Shown one piece after another: positions 48,161 to 60,425 of a DNA stretch of 64,000 nucleotides. Each line of letters starts with the position of its first letter. Positions within the stretch are counted from its first letter, which is position 1. The stretch is from Arachis hypogaea (Eukaryota > Streptophyta > Magnoliopsida > Fabales > Fabaceae), in assembly GCF_003086295.3 (NCBI RefSeq), contig NC_092050.1, forward strand, positions 156,680,699 through 156,744,698. The letters are read 5' to 3'. The notes below the pieces were generated by a model. The model had not been told where the DNA came from. It saw nothing but the letters and a program-made list of their open reading frames with translations, and did no database searches. Both the position numbers and the translations under genes were made by a program.

Positions 48161-48537
48161 GTTAATTACATATGAGTTGGTTACATATGAGTTTAATAAG
48201 TAAGTAGTTAACCATATCAAAGGTAATTATTGGTTTTCTCTCTTATAGCGGTGCTTTTTTTTTTTTTTTGATCATTTATAGCGGTGCTTGAAAACTTTGG
48301 CTTACATGAAGAGTACTTTGATGGGCTTAGCGCTTTAACTTAGTTTAATTTGGGCTTTCCACCAGCTTACCAAAAGCATATACTATATACACCGTTATTG
48401 AGGCCACTTTGATGGGCTTTCCGCTTTAATTTAGGGCCATATATTATCTTCACTAATAAATCCAAAATGTCAATATGACTAATACCCAAAAAAAAAGTGA
48501 AGATGAAAAGGTACTAAATAAGTTATAAGTTAACCAC

Positions 48538-48650
48538 TTTGATTGGTCAAGTGGTGAGCTCGTTCACCTGCTTAAACAAGTATTGAGAGTTTGACGAATT
48601 AATTCTTGACCTATTAGACTAGGAGATATCGTGGATAATCCAAAAAGATA
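48538..48650 (+). mobile_element. tRNA-derived SINE, plus orientation
   Basis: Head TTGGTCAAGTGGTGAGCTCG, then CTTAAACAAGTATTGAGAGT and TTGACGAAT (degraded box B), then a body with CTTGACCTATTAGACTAGGA and GATATCGTGGATAATCC. Same family as the copy at 48035-48160, in opposite orientation about 380 bp away, so the two could form a hairpin in a transcript spanning both. Confidence 0.55.
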
Positions 48651-48654
48651 ACTG

Positions 48655-49690
48655 TATACTACATAAAACTTGCATATAAATAATATCAGTTAAACAATTA
48701 AAAAAAATTTATTATCACATTAGCCAAAATAATAACATTTTCAACGTGAATAGTCATTCTAATTAAATAAGTAAAATAACTATATTTATACCATGGATAC
48801 TTTAAAACTAAACTCTAACTTTATTTTTTAAAAAAAATAAAAAAGCTTTCAAATATAATTTATAATTAACTGGGGCAGGATGAGGGGAAAGACAAAAGTA
48901 GTTCTTCCCCAAATTGATATGTCGTATGTGCATATTTTTATCCTATTTAATTAATAGTTTTTGGATGATATACACTAACACTAGTGATGAGATCCAACGT
49001 GCAATAGTGATTGGAGGAATCAGAATAAAAAAGAGATTTGGATCTTCATAGTGACAAGTGACAAGGACAAAAGAGCCCAACATATGAAGATCACTGTGAA
49101 TGAAAGGGCCATGTCCTCTGAAACCCACCCATCATAGGCATTTTATACGCATAACACTACAAGTCAAAGTTTGGGCTAATGACCAGTACCTTATATTAGT
49201 ACTTATAGTGGGCCCTATGCATATACCTTTAACATTTATGGTCCACCAATTTATTAATAATGTATCTCTTTGTCGTCACCATATGCGTACAATCCTACTA
49301 TCAAGGATCCTAAACATCCTATATGGGTCCACAACACTGCTTTGTGGGGGACCAAATTATATCATTTTCTAATGCATGCAATTCAAAAATATTATCACAT
49401 GTATGTATAGATCAAATTAAGTCAAACTCATTATCAACTAATCATCACATCTCTTTGCATCAAAATTAATTTCTCATTTTAATTAAGTAGATTTATAGTC
49501 CATTTAATAATAGATAACATACATAGCTTCTAGATCATTATGGCAAAAGCCTAACAAAGTCTATTAGATATAAGCATTCGAGTGAAATTTTTTTTATCAG
49601 TTTAATTTTTTTTAAAAATAATTTCATAACTTTAGAAAAAAATAATTTGATCACACAACCAAATATATGGTGTTTTGCTATATCCTTCTT
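48655..49690. other. Gene-free stretch, nothing recognised
   Basis: AT-rich. Overlapping open frames on opposite strands at 48943-49372 have no recognisable domain and no splice context, and I regard them as chance. Confidence 0.45.
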
Positions 49691-49703
49691 TTACTGTTGT
49701 TGT

Positions 49704-50322
49704 TAGGGGTGTTCAAATTCAAACCGATCCAAATTAAACCGCTCATTCAATTCAATTCAAATCGAAAACTGATTAAAACCGCACTAATTCGAATTTGATT
49801 GGATTATATTTTTTGCAAACCGCTGGATTAGATCGGATTTTGGATCTACTTTTCATAACCGATCCAATCCAATTCAAACCGCACAATGTGCTATAATATT
49901 ATTATTTTATTATTATATGTACAATTATATTTATAACATGTTCAATTTGTTATACATTTTTCTATTATTCATGTATTATTATTATTTAATAAATATTTTA
50001 TGTTTAAAATATTATTTATTTATTTATTTTAACTAATCTATAATTTTATTTCTATTGTTATGTTATCGTTGACTTTTTAAGATATGTTAAGACTTGTTAT
50101 GTCATTGTTAATTATTTAAAATGTGATGTTAAGACTTGTTATATGTATTTAATTTTTTTATTTAAAAAACCGCAAATTTAAACCGATCCAAACCGCTTGT
50201 AATCGGATCAGATTTTCAAAAAAAGTTCATCAAATCCAAACCACACTGCACATAAATTAAGCGTTCGGATCGGATGACTTTTTCTCTTAAAACCGAACCA
50301 AACCGCACTGCGAACACCCGTA
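49704..50322. mobile_element. hAT MITE, copy 2, 619 bp, perfect target duplication
   Basis: Ends TAGGGGTGTTCAAATTC and GCGAACACCCGTA with a perfect 8-bp duplication GTTGTTGT at 49696-49703 and 50323-50330. Subterminal CAAACCG/CGGATCGGAT words and the AT-rich core (TGCTATAATATTATTATTTT, ATGTTCAATTTGTTATACAT) match the 12625-13269 copy along its whole length. Confidence 0.93.
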
Positions 50323-50339
50323 GTTGTTGTCATATAAAT

Positions 50340-51290
50340 TGTGCTTTTCTAGGCCTTGAAGATTGTTCTAATACAGGTGCTATATATACATCTAAGGTTG
50401 ATAGTGGCTTTACTTTAATTTGTTGGCCTTTCCATATTCTCTGTTAACCTTTCCCTCTATGAGACTTTATGCATCACCTTTATTTTCTTTTTCAGTGGTA
50501 CGGTAGATTTCACTACTCCTCTATTTTTGTACTTAACGCACAAGAGCAGTGTAACATTTAGTATATTTTTTCCTACACAATTAATCAATAAATTCAGTTA
50601 AAACACAAATTAGCCTATTAAGTTAGAGAACTTTATTATGGCTAACCACTAAGGGCTTAAGATCCATCACTTCTAACCTAATTCTCTCTTCATAAGAAGA
50701 TATCTAAACCAATAATTCAAATGTGATATTTATGGTATGCTTTTAATACCCCCGTTAAGTTTATAGAGAACTTACAATTAGATTCAACTCTATTTATAAA
50801 CATAAGTTAAAGAATATCAAATCTGACTTTCTCTCTCGAAATTAAATCTAAGCCTCCTAATGAATTTTGATGTATGAAGTAAAACATGCTAAACAAATAG
50901 ATACATGTTTGAAGTTTGCTCTAGACAATGTAGGTTGGAGATCCCAATAAGTAATAAAGGGAATTATTGTCTTTGTTTTTAAAATTAAGTATGGTGAGAG
51001 AAAAAAAAAAAAAAAAAGCCAACTTGGATCGGAATTGGCAACAGCTTTTATCTTAACAAATCCCAAGGGTGAATGTTGTTTAGTTAAAACATGGCAAATC
51101 TACTATCACCCTAAATATACGTAGCCTACACACATAGCCACCCTTTGGAACCCTAACAGATAAGATTTTACACTTTGTTAATAAAGAATTTTTTTTCCCA
51201 CATTTAACTCAAATTTAATTAATAGATCTAACTACTTTCACTTTAACAAATAATTTGATATTACATAACTATTAAGTTGGAGAAATGCTA
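50340..51290. other. Gene-free stretch, nothing recognised
   Basis: AT-rich; a minus-strand open frame at 50857-51066 shows no domain. Confidence 0.45.
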
Positions 51291-51292
51291 TT

Positions 51293-51722
51293 TATAAAGC
51301 AAAATCAGCCACTAAAATCAGCCACCAATATATTTATGTATAAATATATGTGTAGTTTAATTTATTTTTAATATGTATTTGTATTACAACATGTATTTTA
51401 TACGAATAAATTAACATTTGTACTCATGAAAGATATAGACGCTGACAAATGTACCTATATAAGAATAAAACAATCGTAACTATGGAAGATGGCTTCCGTA
51501 TGCCAAGAGTACCCATACGTTAGTTATGTAATTGGTTTGTTAGGGTACTCTTGGGACACGGAAGCCATCTTCCGTGGTTACAATTGTCGTTTTATTCTTA
51601 TATAGGTACATTTGTCAGCGTCTGTATTTTTCATAGGTACAAATGGTTATTTATACTATTTTATACTAATGGCTGACTTTAATGGCTGATTTTGATAGTT
51701 ATTTTGGTATACACGTAATATA
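51293..51722. mobile_element. TIR MITE (CTACTAAAATTA family), interrupted by a second MITE
   Basis: The outer ends (AAAATCAGCCACTAAAATCA at the left; ATGGCTGATTTTGATAGTTA then GGTATACACGTAATATA at the right) are inverted copies, as in 41129-41287. The element is split by an insertion at 51404-51656. Confidence 0.7.
51404..51656. mobile_element. Mutator-type foldback MITE nested in another MITE, 253 bp
   Basis: Long inverted arms of more than 110 bp (for example CTGACAAATGTACCTATATA at the left against TATATAGGTACATTTGTCAG at the right; GGAAGATGGCTTCCGT against ACGGAAGCCATCTTCC). It is flanked by TATTTTATAC at 51394-51403 and 51657-51666, a 9-10-bp duplication of the host MITE. The 9-bp size points to the MULE group. 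Confidence 0.88.
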
Positions 51723-51729
51723 ACCCATT

Positions 51730-52718
51730 AAATTGTCTCCACGTGACTTCAAAATTACGAATTCAAACAGTAAAAAATAGCTACTAATATAATTATTATG
51801 TTAGACTGCATATATTATATTCTTTGAATGTATCATTTTATGTATTCTAACTATATTAAATTGACGCTAAATGTTTGTGCATCCAAGTACCCGTTATCTT
51901 TGATTTATGCAAAAGAGCATAGTGTACGTGGGTGCATAACAAAAGGTTGGAAATGGTTGAGAAAAGCATTAGAATCTGCACCCTCTGAAAGGAGCAAATA
52001 CACATATATAAGAGAGCATATAATAAAGTGATGATGTACATATATATATATATGTGCCTCCGTGACTGTCCTCAATATATCTCTCTCTGTGTATATATAT
52101 ATATATATACATGCATTACATACATAAAACATAACAGAGAAGAGAGAGAAAGAGAAGGTAGGTGAAGGATGAAGCAGCCGGCCTAAGAAGGGTAGGTCTT
52201 AGAATTAAAGTGTATGAGAGAGAGAGAGAGAGGTTTGTTATTCATAGAAAATGGCAGCATTTAATTAAACTAGTAATTAATTATTATTACTTGTGATTCT
52301 GTGTATGTTTCTAAAGCTAACGGTATTTAGAGATCAGATGGATGAATGCATAATATAGAAGCAGTGATGCAGAGAAATGAAACAGATAAACAACAAAAAG
52401 TGAAGGGATTGGGTCAGAGATTGCATAGTTTATATTTGTACATACACACACATATATCCATTATATTACATTGCTGTGAATCATGGAATACAGCTTCATT
52501 CACACTAGTTTATGCTGCAGCCTTACCCTTTTATATAATTATTAGTCACGAGGTGTGATTAGGTGCTGCAAACATAGGTATGGATCAAAACCCGAAATTC
52601 ATGTTGATTCAGTGACTAGTGACTACAATAACACACAACAACAGAATTTGATGTTACTTGTCCCACCCACCGCATCATCTTAATTAATATTTAATGTCTC
52701 TTAAACATATATAACATA
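51730..52718. other. Region with GA- and TA-rich microsatellites, no gene assigned
   Basis: Includes (TA)n near 52091-52108, (GA)n at about 52217-52232 and a purine-rich leader-like 52136-52160. Several short frames exist (51828-52031, 52346-52558) but none shows a domain. Less AT-biased than its surroundings, so a noncoding transcript is possible though unsupported. Confidence 0.35.
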
Positions 52719-52727
52719 TAACTATAT

Positions 52728-52897
52728 AGAAAAAGTCTAGGGGCCAGCAATTTTATTAAATTCTGGTCGGCATGTAACGAGCAAAGAAAAGTGAGTCATT
52801 GGATGAAATCTCACACCAATTTCACACAATTAAAATTATCATTAATGGCTATTTGATGGTTATAAAACACAAAAGTTGCTGTCCCCTAGCACTCCTC
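52728..52897. mobile_element. Mutator-type MITE, 170 bp
   Basis: Ends AGTCTAGGGGCCAGCAATTTT and AAAAGTTGCTGTCCCCTAGC with about 22-bp inverted similarity, flanked by a perfect 9-bp duplication TAACTATAT at 52719-52727 and 52898-52906. Confidence 0.88.
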
Positions 52898-52909
52898 TAA
52901 CTATATATT

Positions 52910-54655
52910 CATCTTTTATCTCTTATCACTTTAAATTTTTAAAAGATGTGATATCTTAATATCATAATATCATATCTTAATTTCTATAATTTAAAAATGG
53001 TGAATACTACTATATCCTCTCTAAAGTAACATGTAAGTTACATTTTATATGTGTCACATTTTAATTTGATATTTATTTTAATATATTTGTTATATATTTA
53101 TTAAAATATTAATTTAAATTTTTTTTTATATTAACTAAATTTTAAACTAAAATATTGATGTAACAAATTAAAAACAGAAACACAAATTAGTGTCACTGTA
53201 AAAATTTTTAATTTAAAAAGTTTATCGTGTCAAGTAGATCTTTAAATTTAAAAATTTATTCTATATAATTTGGTTTCGAATTATATGAAAAAAAAGGAAA
53301 AAATTAAAACATTTTATATCTTTTTTTTAAAAATTAATGTAGCTAATTTGTAATTATTTTTTATGAAGATCTAGATTTTTATTTAATTTTTGTTAGAAAT
53401 AAGAGATTTTGTGTGAAAAATAAAAGAGTAATATATAACTATTTTTTAAATATTTTTTTAAATTTTCAACAAATTTTAATGACCCAAAATTAATTTTTTA
53501 TTTTATTAGATAAATTAGTCATCTAACAAATTTTATTAAAATAAATAAACGCCCATTAGAATATGACACATTAAAAAAGATAACTTATATGTTATTTTAA
53601 AAAATTAAGGATAGCATTTACCTTTAAAAATTTAAAGTTCAATTTTTATTCACTGTCCAAAAATAATTTGTATAACGAGAATCTCAAATTCTAATCAATT
53701 AATTAATTATTGCATGCATGTGCGATTCCGATCGTGTGGTCTCTTTCTGGTAAAAGAGCTATATATACTAGGTTGTAGGAATTGTTATTACTATTAGCCA
53801 GCTACATATATAGTACATTGTTTTTTAGTTTATGATATTACTCATCGGTAACATTATATATTTAGTAGTGCGTGTCATTGAGTCAACTTTGACTTCTGGA
53901 TATTCTATGTTTCATTGTTTGCTTCTCTTCTAGCTCTTTATTAGCAGCAATTGTTCTTAGACATGCATGCTTCTTAAAGTTTGAACTCCAAAGTAAGAAC
54001 TGTGTGACTATGAATGTGTGATGCAATGTTCAAATAAATCTTATTTATTTGGAATTTAGTTCATTATTATGTATTATGGTATTATATATATATCTTGATA
54101 TTTTAATTAGAATTTTTTAAAAAAGTCATTCAATTCTCTCATTTTATCACATTAGGCGTACATGTTTAAGCTCAGGTGAAGTGTAAACAACAAAATAAGG
54201 TTCAAATAATATTGTTGAGAGTTAAAATTCTTCTTTTTGTATGAAACCTTACTTACCAACATTACAAGTAGCTACTTAAATCAGTTGAGAAATTTTTAGA
54301 AAAAAAAAAGGAGAAAAATATACTTTATTGCCCCAATATTATTTAGAATTTTTCATTTATTTTCAATATTTTATCTTGCAATTTGTTTTAACTATGTTTT
54401 CAATTATATATGTTTAAAAATTATGTATTAACTAATATGTTTGTTGACATAATAACAAAGAGCTGATGTGTCATTGAAATGCATTCTAATCTCAAGTTAA
54501 TTTATCAATATGTTTTGAGATGGTTAGATATATAATTATTTATGTAATTTTTTTATTAATTTAAATTTTTAGAAATAATTTTATATTCTAGTATTAAAAT
54601 TTTTATGATATAAAAGTCTAAAATTTAATTTTTGTTGATTCCAAAAGAAAGACAA
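52910..54655. other. Gene-free AT-rich stretch
   Basis: No coding sequence and no element ends recognised. Confidence 0.45.
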
Positions 54656-54672
54656 ATAAAAAAGAGATTTTT

Positions 54673-57600
54673 GTTGGTTCAGAGGGCAATCATGCAGTCG
54701 CATTGATAGGGTTTTGGTGAGTTTGGAGTGGTTAGAAGTGTTTCCGGAAACCAGGCTGCGAGGTGGCCCAAGAGGGTTATCTGACCACTGCCCATTGATC
54801 ATGGAGGTCTCTCAGTTGAGAGGAGGGCCGAGACCGTTTCGAAGTTTGGATTCTTGGTTCACGCATGCTGGATTTCTAAGGATGGTAAAAGAGGAGTGGA
54901 GGGCTTTGGGTGACATGCAGTTCATAGACAAGTTGAAGGGTTTGACGACTCCACTGAGCAGATGGCATAAAAAGAACTTTGGAGATGTGGATAAAAGGAT
55001 TACACAGTTTGAGGATGAAATAAAAAAAAGTGGATGATATTGCAGGCTCTCGAGTGGATGATGGGACTGTTGAAGCTAGGAGAAAGGCGCTTGTAAGTTG
55101 TTGTAAAAAATGGTACATACGACAGGAATTACATTGGAAGCAGATGTCAAGGTCTCGTCATGCAAAGAAGATGGATAAAAACACACGCTACTTCCACACT
55201 CTAGCCTCAGCGCGGAGAAGATCCAATCGGATTGATGCTCTAATGGTTAATGGGAGGTTGGTAAGGAATCAAGCAAGGATAAAGATTGCCATAAGGGATT
55301 TCTATAAGGACTTGTACCATCAGGAACCCTCGCCGACTATTGGATTTAGGGATGGGCTCGTAAAGCGAATCCTGGAGGAAGAGGCAACGGAGCTAGAGCG
55401 GATGCCAACACATGCAGAAATAAAGGAGGCAGTTTGGGATTGTGAGTCAACAAAGGCACCAGGAAGTGATGGATATAATATGAATTTTATAAAGAAGTGT
55501 TGGGGGGAATTAGGTGACGAATTCACTGGCGCGGTGACAGGGTTCTTCCAATCTGGTAAACTACCTAGTGAGTCGAATGTCACTTGGGTGGCGCTGGCGC
55601 CAAAATTTACTGGTGCAAGAGAAATTAAGGATCTAAGGCCAATTAGTATGGTGGGTTGTGTTTATAAGGTGATTTCTAAGGTTCTGGTTCGGAGAATGCG
55701 AGAGGTAATGCCGGGTCTTGTAGGTGAGACACAAAGTGCATTCGTGAAGGGCAGGAAAATACATGATGGAGCTTTGATTGCCTGTGAGACTGTGCACTGG
55801 TTGAAAACACGAAAAAGGAGCTCTGCGATAATCAAGCTGGACTTCCAAAAGGCCTATGATAGAGTCAAATGGGTCTTTGTGGATATTGTTTTGCAGAAGA
55901 TGGGGTTTGGCCAAAGATGGAGGGGATGGATCAGGGAATGTGTATGCTCTGCCTCTATGTCAATGCTTATCAATGGATCACCGTCGAAGCCATTTAGAAT
56001 GGAGAGGGGGTTGAGACAAGGAGACCCGCTGTCACCATTCCTGTTTGTTTTAGTTGTGGATGTTCTGCACAGGATGATTGGAGAGGCAGTGAGGAACGGA
56101 CGCATATCTCCGTTGTTGGTTGGGAAGGATAGCATTGAGTTGTCTCACTTGCAGTTTGCCGATGATACTATTCTCTTCTGCCCACCTGAGGAGGCGACCA
56201 TTAGAAATTATCAGCGGCTTTTGCGGTGTTTTGAACTGATGTCTGGCCTGAGTATAAATTTTGAAAAGTCCAACATTATCCCGGTCAACTGTGATAGCTT
56301 GTGAGTCTGTAGGATGTGTCTGTTATTGGGTTGTACAGAGGCGTCCTTACCGATTAGATATCTGGGCATCCCCCTGGGTGCAAATCCGCGAAGGGTGAAG
56401 ACATGGAAACCAGTAATTGATAAGGTTGAAGAGAAGCTGAGCTTGTGGAAAGTAAAGACTCTGAACAAGGCAGGCAAGCTGGTCCTAATTAAATCGGTGC
56501 TTAGTAGTCTCCCTATTTACTATCTCAACTTATACAAGATGCCAAAGTCCGTGGCTGAGAAGCTGATTTCTTTACAACGGCAGTTCTTGTGGAGTACAGA
56601 TGGGGGGAAGCAAGGGTTGCCCCTTGTAAAATGGGAAGTTATTATGGCTCCAAAGAAAGCAGGTGGACTGGGGGTCGGGGATGCAGTTATTCGAAATACA
56701 GCATTGCTGTTTAAGTGGTGGTGGAGGTTCTCGAGAGAAGACTGCCCCTTGTGGAAGAAAGTGGTCTGCTCTTGTACCAATATGAATCCTGCGATGATGT
56801 TGCGAGACCAGCCTGTGCCCACACGAGGAGGTCCTTAGAAGGATATCTGTCAGCTTCAAGTTTGTGTGCCGCGGTTGAGAGAAAAGATGATAAGCGGGTT
56901 GTCTATGGAGCTTGGGAATGGCAGAACGATCCGATTCTGGGAGGATAGCTGGTTGCCTAATGGGGCGTTGAAAGATAAGTTTCCTAGGCTCTTCTCGGTT
57001 TCAACCCTTACCGGGGCAGTCATAGGGGATTGTGGGTTTTGGGATGGACTAGACTGGATTTGGAGTTTCCAGTGGAGGAGGGAGCTGTTCCAGTGGGAGT
57101 TGGATCTGGTAAGACAACTTCATGAGACCTTGCAGTCAGCCAAGCCAACAAATGAAAGAGAGGACACGGTGACATGGAAATTTGATAACACAGGGGTTTA
57201 TTCAACGAGCTCCTTTACACAGATGATACAGGCGAAAGCCCTTCCGGCTGAAATTACAAGCTATAGCTTCACTCGTGCCATATGGAAAGGGTTCGTCCCT
57301 CCAAGGATTGAGCTCTTGTCTTGGTTTGTGCTGGTTGGAAGGATGAATACTAAGGATCGCCTGTGTAGACTACGTGTTCTTGATCAAAATGACAACCAGT
57401 GTGTGCTATGTTTTAAGGCTGAGGAAACTGTGTTCCACCTGTTTCTTGGTTGTGATATCACGTGGCAGGTGTGGTGTGCTTGGCTGCATGCATTTGGAAG
57501 GAGTTGGTGCCCCCTGGTAATCTCAAGGACCACTTCGAAAGCTGGATAAGCATGGCAATATGGAAGATTGAGAGAAATAGGTGGTTCATTGGGTTCTTTG

Positions 57601-57842
57601 CTGTTGTATGGACAATCTGGCTAGAGAGGAATAGCAGGCTGTTTCAAAATCACGTATCCAGTTTGCGGGATATTATAAACAAGTCATTTGCGTTTGCTGA
57701 GGAATGGATTGGAGGTGAACCCTTTGGATGTTGACACCATGTAGTAGATAAATAGGAGTTGTTTTGTACTTCATATTTTCAGAACCTTTAGCATCTTTCT
57801 TTGCTCCACTCTGTTGTGTTGAGCTCCCTTTAATTCAAAAAA
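54673..57842 (+). mobile_element. 5'-truncated L1-type LINE with poly(A) end and target duplication
   Basis: Begins inside the endonuclease domain and runs through reverse transcriptase and zf-RVT to a poly(A) tract (57837-57848). The repeat AAAAAAGAGATTTT flanks it (54658-54671 at the left, 57843-57856 at the right, merging with the poly(A)), as expected for target-primed reverse transcription that stopped early. Only a few lesions interrupt ORF2, so this copy is younger than the LINE at 20.5-27.2 kb. Confidence 0.9.
54714..57734 (+). pseudogene. LINE ORF2 remnant: endonuclease end, reverse transcriptase, zf-RVT
   Basis: 54714-55037 ends the endonuclease (GLSDHCPLIMEV). A frameshift falls in an A-run near 55020-55030. 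From 55030 the frame is open for 424 codons: STKAPGSDGYN, LRPISMVGCVYKVISK, LDFQKAYDRVKW, RGLRQGDPLSPFLFVLVVDV and QFADDTILFC (catalytic Asp pair at about 56161). Two in-frame nonsense codons follow (56302-56304 and 56836-56838). The zf-RVT segment (RAIWKGFVPPRIELLSWFVL to CVLCFKAEETVFHLFLGCDI) lies in 57260-57460, and a final frameshift near 57470-57510 leads to IWLERNSRLFQNH. Reverse transcriptase and nicking functions of the family are lost. Confidence 0.92.
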
Positions 57843-57859
57843 AAAAAAGAGATTTTATA

Positions 57860-59250
57860 AAATGCGAAAATTCATACAAACTCATCAAGAGACTCTTGTT
57901 AGATTATATTTGTTTATATGTTTTTTTTATTAATTTAAATTTTTGTTAAAAAAGATTTCATGATATAAATGAAAAACAAATTTTTTTCGATCTTTAAGTT
58001 GAAGTATTCGACCATAAATGAGAAGCAAAATTCAAGAACTCAACGAAAATAAATACGATGAGCTAACAAATTAAACAACATCCAAAACAAAAGAAAACAC
58101 AAACCAACACATTCAAACATGTAAAACAGAACAACATCCTTCTTAACCAAGAAGACAAAACCAAAAGAACAAACCACACCAAAAGATATAAAATAAAGCA
58201 CCAGATCAAAATTAACTATAAAACATGTCATTGAGCTCCTCAAATGTTGAACTTCATGCACTCCACCATATGAAAAGCTTTTAGATTCTAATTTTTTGCC
58301 GCTCTCCGCCTTCTTCTACGACCTTTTAGATTCTAAAAATTCTAATTTTTATAATTTTTTTTTTTATTTTCTGTTCTCATTCTTCTATATTACTTTCATC
58401 GTTTGTCTCTGATGAGTCATTCTTTTTCTCTTTTTTCTTTCCTTTTTTTTTATTCTTGCGTTGTTCCCTTATTTGATTTAGAATTTTTTCTTATTGGATT
58501 TGTGTCTGCTACCCTATAGTAGACTTACCTTAAAAAATGGCCAAAAATTTAAATATTTCATTATCAAAATTTTAGTTTTATGCACAGTTATATATACATG
58601 ATTTATTATAGTGTTTTAAAAATATTGTAATATAAATATATAATTTTTATTTAAAAAATTTATTAAATAAAAAATATATTATCCTCATATTGCATTGAAG
58701 TTCAATTTGATCACTAACTAAGTATATTTCAATTTTGTCATGATTAATCATGATTGACGCAATTAACCCCTCTACTCTATACCTTTGGTATGGTGCTAGA
58801 GTTAACCCGCCTCGGCAGTTAGGTTCCTAACTGTCTAGCTTTCTTTTTTTCTTATGTCATATTCTATGGATTTTTTTTTTTTTTTTTTTTGCTAAAAAGA
58901 AAAGAATGTATGCAAATTTTTAGAAATGTGACGGATAGGAGAACAGTGTTTTAGAATTGGCAATTCCGTGCCTAGTAGAACTACTGTTTCAACTTTTAAC
59001 AGATCAGATCGGAGGTTAATAATCTTACTATTTGGGCAGATAATATTTTTTGTTGCTGATGCCATGGTGCCGTAGCTTACGTACCATATATTAGGAGGTG
59101 GAGTTCCATAAAATATTGAGGAGGAACAAATAATTAATTTTAGAATAAAATTAAATTAAATTAAAATTTGTGTATAATTTATATCAAACAATTAAAATTT
59201 AGGTGCACTATTGTCCCTTTTTTTACTATATAAGGTTCTGTGCCTCTCTA
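57860..59250. other. Gene-free AT-rich stretch
   Basis: No recognised gene. Homopolymer T run at about 58870-58890. The minus-strand frame 58261-58040 is low-complexity hydrophobic and not convincing. Confidence 0.45.
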
Positions 59251-59259
59251 TATATTATA

Positions 59260-59410
59260 GGAAGAGTTTTAAGTATACCGAGAATATCGGTATTCTAGTT
59301 GTTTTAACCGTTGATCTGAATTATAAAAAATATATATAATATATATTAATTAAAACTAACAGTTAAAACAACTGGAACACCGGTATTACTAGTACACTTG
59401 AAATTTTTCC
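59260..59410. mobile_element. Mutator-type foldback MITE, copy 2, 151 bp
   Basis: Palindrome with ends GGAAGAGTTTTAAGTATACC and TACACTTGAAATTTTTCC and the same GTTGTTTTAACCGTTGAT arms as the copy at 33016-33167. Flanked by a perfect 9-bp duplication TATATTATA at 59251-59259 and 59411-59419. Confidence 0.9.
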
Positions 59411-60037
59411 TATATTATATTCAATTAAACATGGTACCTATATATATTACCATTACGATTTTGAAAATTACATAAATTTTATACAAATTTAATTTTGCAT
59501 ATGTATGTTTGATATGTGAATTTATTAGTTTTACTTTTAGTTATCATAAATAATAGGCTAAAGATATAATTATTTATATATTTTTTTATTAATTTACATT
59601 TTTTAAAGAGATAATTTCATGACAGATAATTTTTGTCATTTTAGGAGATAAATATGATAATCACAATCTCCTATACTAAATGACAAGGATTATAAGAGTA
59701 GAAAAAGGAATTATAAGGGTTAAAAGAGGTATTTTTATAACCTATTAAAAATTTTATAGCTTGATTTCATAAGTTTGAAAAAATATTAATTTGCTATCAC
59801 GTTTTACACGGTTTAAAATTAAAAGTCTAATAATTATTATAAATATAAAACAAGTTTTATCATTTAAGCTTGTTCTTAGAATAAGTTAGATATACTAAAT
59901 TAATTTCTATTGCTTGCTACATCTAATTTAATTTTCAAGTTGTACTTTTTATAAGTTTATTTAACTTGGAAAGTGGTTGCCATTAAGTGATTCATGGATA
60001 TAGAGGTGCCTATATATTGATATCCCGGAGATTTCAA

Positions 60038-60055
60038 GGGGGGGGGGGGGGGGGG
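60038..60055. repeat. Poly-G homopolymer, 18 bases
   Basis: Uninterrupted run of 18 G in otherwise AT-rich DNA; able to form a G-quadruplex and prone to sequencing error in length. Confidence 0.9.
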
Positions 60056-60425
60056 ATGCTAAATTTAGGAACTCATTGCACTACATTAGAGTGGACATGC
60101 ATTCCACTTGCCTTGTATAATAATTTATTATCCTTTTTTTTTTAAAGCATTAATCATTTTATTGCACTGGCCAAAATGAATAAGCTACAATAATATAGGT
60201 GATCTAGTATGTCTTGTTTCCACCCTTTTATTATTCTATTACTAACAAATTCATTCTCGCACCACCTTTCTTAAAATTTGAAACGTTTTTTAGTTTTTGG
60301 CTATATTGAATTTGAGCATAATAGCAATAGTCTATGATCAAATGCAAAATTCTCAAGGTGTGTAATTATAGTCGTATCATATAAAATAGTACCAGAATGT
60401 GATGCTAAAGAAAAAAAAATTAAAT

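Noticed and set aside
48943..49372. Overlapping frames on opposite strands
   Set aside because: No domain, no splice sites in a sensible order, and composition like the surroundings.
51828..52560. MicroRNA precursor or noncoding RNA gene
   Set aside because: I compared it by eye with conserved plant microRNAs that I remember and saw no match; no clear hairpin of suitable length.
58040..58261. Minus-strand hydrophobic frame as a membrane protein
   Set aside because: Low-complexity Phe/Leu/Val translation from an A-rich plus strand; no start context or neighbours.
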